Shown here piece by piece: positions 32,085-33,969 of a DNA stretch of 33,969 nucleotides. The stretch is from Phycisphaeraceae bacterium (GTDB lineage: Bacteria; Planctomycetota; Phycisphaerae; Phycisphaerales; Zrk34). The position numbers and the translations under genes are program-made. Where the stretch lies: positions 1 through 33,969 of the forward strand of contig JANQHK010000051.1 of assembly GCA_028282685.1 (NCBI GenBank). Reading direction: 5' to 3'. Position 1 is the first letter of the stretch. Every line of letters starts with the position of its first letter. The notes beneath the pieces were generated by a model, which saw nothing but the letters and a program-made list of their open reading frames with translations, did no database searches and was not told where the DNA came from.

Positions 32085-33969
32085 ATGAACCACGAAGATC
32101 CGCAAACCTACAAACGCGGGACGCAGGCCGCCCTGTTCGGCCTGCTGGTGCAGACGTTGTTTCTCGGGCTGATCGGCGGGCTGGGTTTCGCGCTCGGGAC
32201 GGGCGGTCTGATTGTCTCGGCCTGGTACGCCGGCGGCGGGTTGCTGCTTTGGCTCACCCTCGCGCTACTTTATTCTCAACGCCGCCTGGAACGGCTGGAA
32301 TCGCTGGAAACCGAACAATTGGCCCGCACCCACGGGGCCGACAGTTCCCTCTTTCAAACCTCCGCGGACGATCTGTCGCTGGCGCGGCGGCGCGTCGAGC
32401 GGCTGCATCGCTGGGGATTGCCGATCGTTTCGCTGATGACCGCGGCGTACCTGGTCGGCATGGGCCTGTGGCTGCTGTTGAACAACCTTCAGAAGCTGGC
32501 GCTGATCAATCTTCCCAAAACCCAGTTGGTGGCCGGCGACCCGGCGCACGAGATGCTCGTCAAGCTTCTCGGTAAGAACGCCACCTTTGATGATCTCAAG
32601 CCCTTGACCGGCGGGAACATTCAGGAGCCGATCCTGTACCTGTCTCTACTGGCGGGATTGGCGCTGATCGGCTTCGTGGCCAGCCGGTACGTCGCGGGGA
32701 TGGGCTCGGTGCGGCAGTGGCGACTGCTGCGCGGCGGGGCCGGCTACCTGATGGGCAATGCGCTGGTGGCCCTGCTGCTTGCCGCGGCGTTCGGACTGAT
32801 GAAGGCCTTCGGCTCCAGCTTCCTGATGAAATACCTGATGGTCATCGTGCCCGGCGTGATGATCGTCATCGGAGCCGAGATCGGGCTCAACTTCGTTCTG
32901 GAAATCTACCGGCCGCGCAAGCCCGGAGAGATTCCCCGCCCCGCGTTCGATTCCCGTCTGCTCTCCCTGCTGACCACCCCCGAATCCATCGCCAAAACCA
33001 TCCACGAGGCGATCAACTACCAGTTCGGCTTCGAGATCACGCGCAGCTGGTTTTTCCAGATGCTCGGCAAGGCCTTCGGATACCTGGTGATTTTCGGCGC
33101 GCTGGTGCTGCTGGGACTGTCGAGCATCGTGGTGGTCGACCCGCACGAAAAAGCGGTCGTCACCCGTTTCGGCGCATTGGTCGGCAAGCCGCTCGGGGCG
33201 GGCCTGCACTTCAAATTGCCCTGGCCGATCGATCGCGTGCAATCGTACGATGTGCAACGCGTCCGCACGGTCAAGGTCGGCAGCGAGATCAAACTCAAGG
33301 CGGATGTGCCGGTCCTCTGGACCAACGAACACAGCGAAGGCGCCCCGCAACACCTGATCGTGGCCCCGCCGCCGTTCGAGCGGCGAAGCCCGGGGCGCGG
33401 GAAACAGCCGCAGGAGGCGGACGGGAAAACGCCCTCGATCTCGTTGGTCAATGCCGAGATCGATGTGGATTACCACATCGGCGACGTGATGCGTTACGTG
33501 CGGTCATCGCATCGCGTGGATCGTCTGATCAAGGACATCGCCGAGCGTGAAGTTTCCCGCTACCTCTACACGCGCGATATCGATGCGTGGATCGGGACCG
33601 GACGCACCGAGGCCGGAGCGGAACTGACTCGGCGCATCCAGCGCATCGCCACGGAGGCGAAACTCGGGTTGGCGGTGGACGGCGTTCGGCTCAAGTCGAT
33701 CCATCCGCCGATGGATCCGGAACACAGGGTTTCTCAGGCGTTTCATCAAACGGTCGGCGCGCAGCAGAAGAAGGTCCAGCGCATCCAGGAAGCGCGGAAG
33801 AAGGCCATCGAATCGCTGGCGAAGGTGGCCGGGTCCGCCGAGCGCGCGCGACAACTCTACGGCCTGATCGAGCAGCTGGATCGGCTCAAGGACGAGGATG
33901 CGGGCGAGGCGGAGATCGACCGTCACACCGCCGACCTGGAGCGTCGCCTGTTCCAGGCCGGAGGCGGAG
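32085..33969 (+). CDS. Multi-spanning membrane protein with an HflK-like SPFH/band-7 domain (partial)
   Basis: The frame stays open from 32085 to the window end, giving at least 628 residues; the C-terminus is cut. Seven transmembrane segments are predicted at about 15-39, 42-63, 113-133, 182-203, 221-241, 250-273 and 329-350. The last is followed directly by an SPFH domain of HflK type (IVVVDPHEKAVVTRFGALVG, then GAGLHFKLPWPIDRVQSYDV, then DVDYHIGDVMRYV, and EREVSRYLYTRDIDAWIGTG). HflK/C form a cage that modulates the FtsH protease. A charged coiled-coil-like stretch (about 565-628) follows, as in HflK. Ordinary HflK has one N-terminal span, so the extra six are unusual. Two in-frame ATGs (32079 and 32085) are possible; the spacing from AAGG favours the second. 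Confidence 0.88.
   Translation, partial: MNHEDPQTYKRGTQAALFGLLVQTLFLGLIGGLGFALGTGGLIVSAWYAGGGLLLWLTLALLYSQRRLERLESLETEQLARTHGADSSLFQTSADDLSLARRRVERLHRWGLPIVSLMTAAYLVGMGLWLLLNNLQKLALINLPKTQLVAGDPAHEMLVKLLGKNATFDDLKPLTGGNIQEPILYLSLLAGLALIGFVASRYVAGMGSVRQWRLLRGGAGYLMGNALVALLLAAAFGLMKAFGSSFLMKYLMVIVPGVMIVIGAEIGLNFVLEIYRPRKPGEIPRPAFDSRLLSLLTTPESIAKTIHEAINYQFGFEITRSWFFQMLGKAFGYLVIFGALVLLGLSSIVVVDPHEKAVVTRFGALVGKPLGAGLHFKLPWPIDRVQSYDVQRVRTVKVGSEIKLKADVPVLWTNEHSEGAPQHLIVAPPPFERRSPGRGKQPQEADGKTPSISLVNAEIDVDYHIGDVMRYVRSSHRVDRLIKDIAEREVSRYLYTRDIDAWIGTGRTEAGAELTRRIQRIATEAKLGLAVDGVRLKSIHPPMDPEHRVSQAFHQTVGAQQKKVQRIQEARKKAIESLAKVAGSAERARQLYGLIEQLDRLKDEDAGEAEIDRHTADLERRLFQAGGG

Noticed and set aside
30154-32088. 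Plus-strand open frame of 644 codons across the ATPase end, a spacer and the permease
   Set aside because: It joins unrelated frames, including a repeat region and the antisense of the permease, and has no domain.

Overview
The window is about 34 kb of GC-rich (roughly 60%) bacterial chromosome with ordinary housekeeping content. The style of the genes suggests a planctomycete, probably of the Phycisphaerae: secreted terpene-cyclase-like toroid protein, split nuo genes, stand-alone coaB, many lineage-specific exported proteins. This placement is inference; there is no rRNA or other decisive marker.

Layout. 1-2239 (minus): rsmE followed by a secreted prenyltransferase/squalene-oxidase-repeat protein, overlapping ATGA. 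2363-3936 (plus): an acidic tail-anchored protein with four copies of a short helix motif, then trmB. 4011-4655 (minus): coaB, divergent from a large exported protein (4758-6614). 6845-8090 (plus): folP and trxA. 8157-9397 (minus): a low-GC type II restriction-modification pair, a BglII/BstYI-like endonuclease plus an MT-A70 adenine methyltransferase, lying directly behind nuoF. 9453-13210 (minus): nuoD, nuoE, two unrecognised small ORFs (61 and 80 aa) and nuoF. 13211-13648: AT-rich spacer. 13649-15040 (minus): dnaA. 15281-16483 (plus): a dehydroquinate-synthase-family sugar phosphate cyclase. 16484-17419 (minus): a sigma-70 factor. 17651-18829: nadA. 18894-23585: a 1563-residue AsmA-like envelope protein, then a DUF2007-like protein. 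24121-26052: dnaK. 26300-26905: a small anchored protein with a possible BamE-like domain. 27002-27490 (minus): a YkgJ-type cysteine-cluster protein. 27648-28637: pheS. 28820-30802: a P1B-type metal ATPase. 30961-31968 (minus): an ABC-2-like permease. 32085 to the end (plus): a multi-spanning protein with an HflK-like SPFH domain, cut by the window edge.

Together these serve translation and RNA modification (rsmE, trmB, pheS), cofactor synthesis (coaB, folP, nadA), respiration (nuoDEF), replication and transcription control (dnaA, sigma), protein quality control (dnaK, trxA, the HflK-like protein) and the envelope. The clearest accessory element is the restriction-modification pair. Intergenic regions carry several dispersed repeat types: paired CACAGAG-like tracts, RRTTAACC octamers and GC-rich hairpins. 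Inverted repeats overlap the putative promoters of dnaA and of the sigma gene. I saw no tRNA, rRNA, CRISPR array, transposase or prophage genes.
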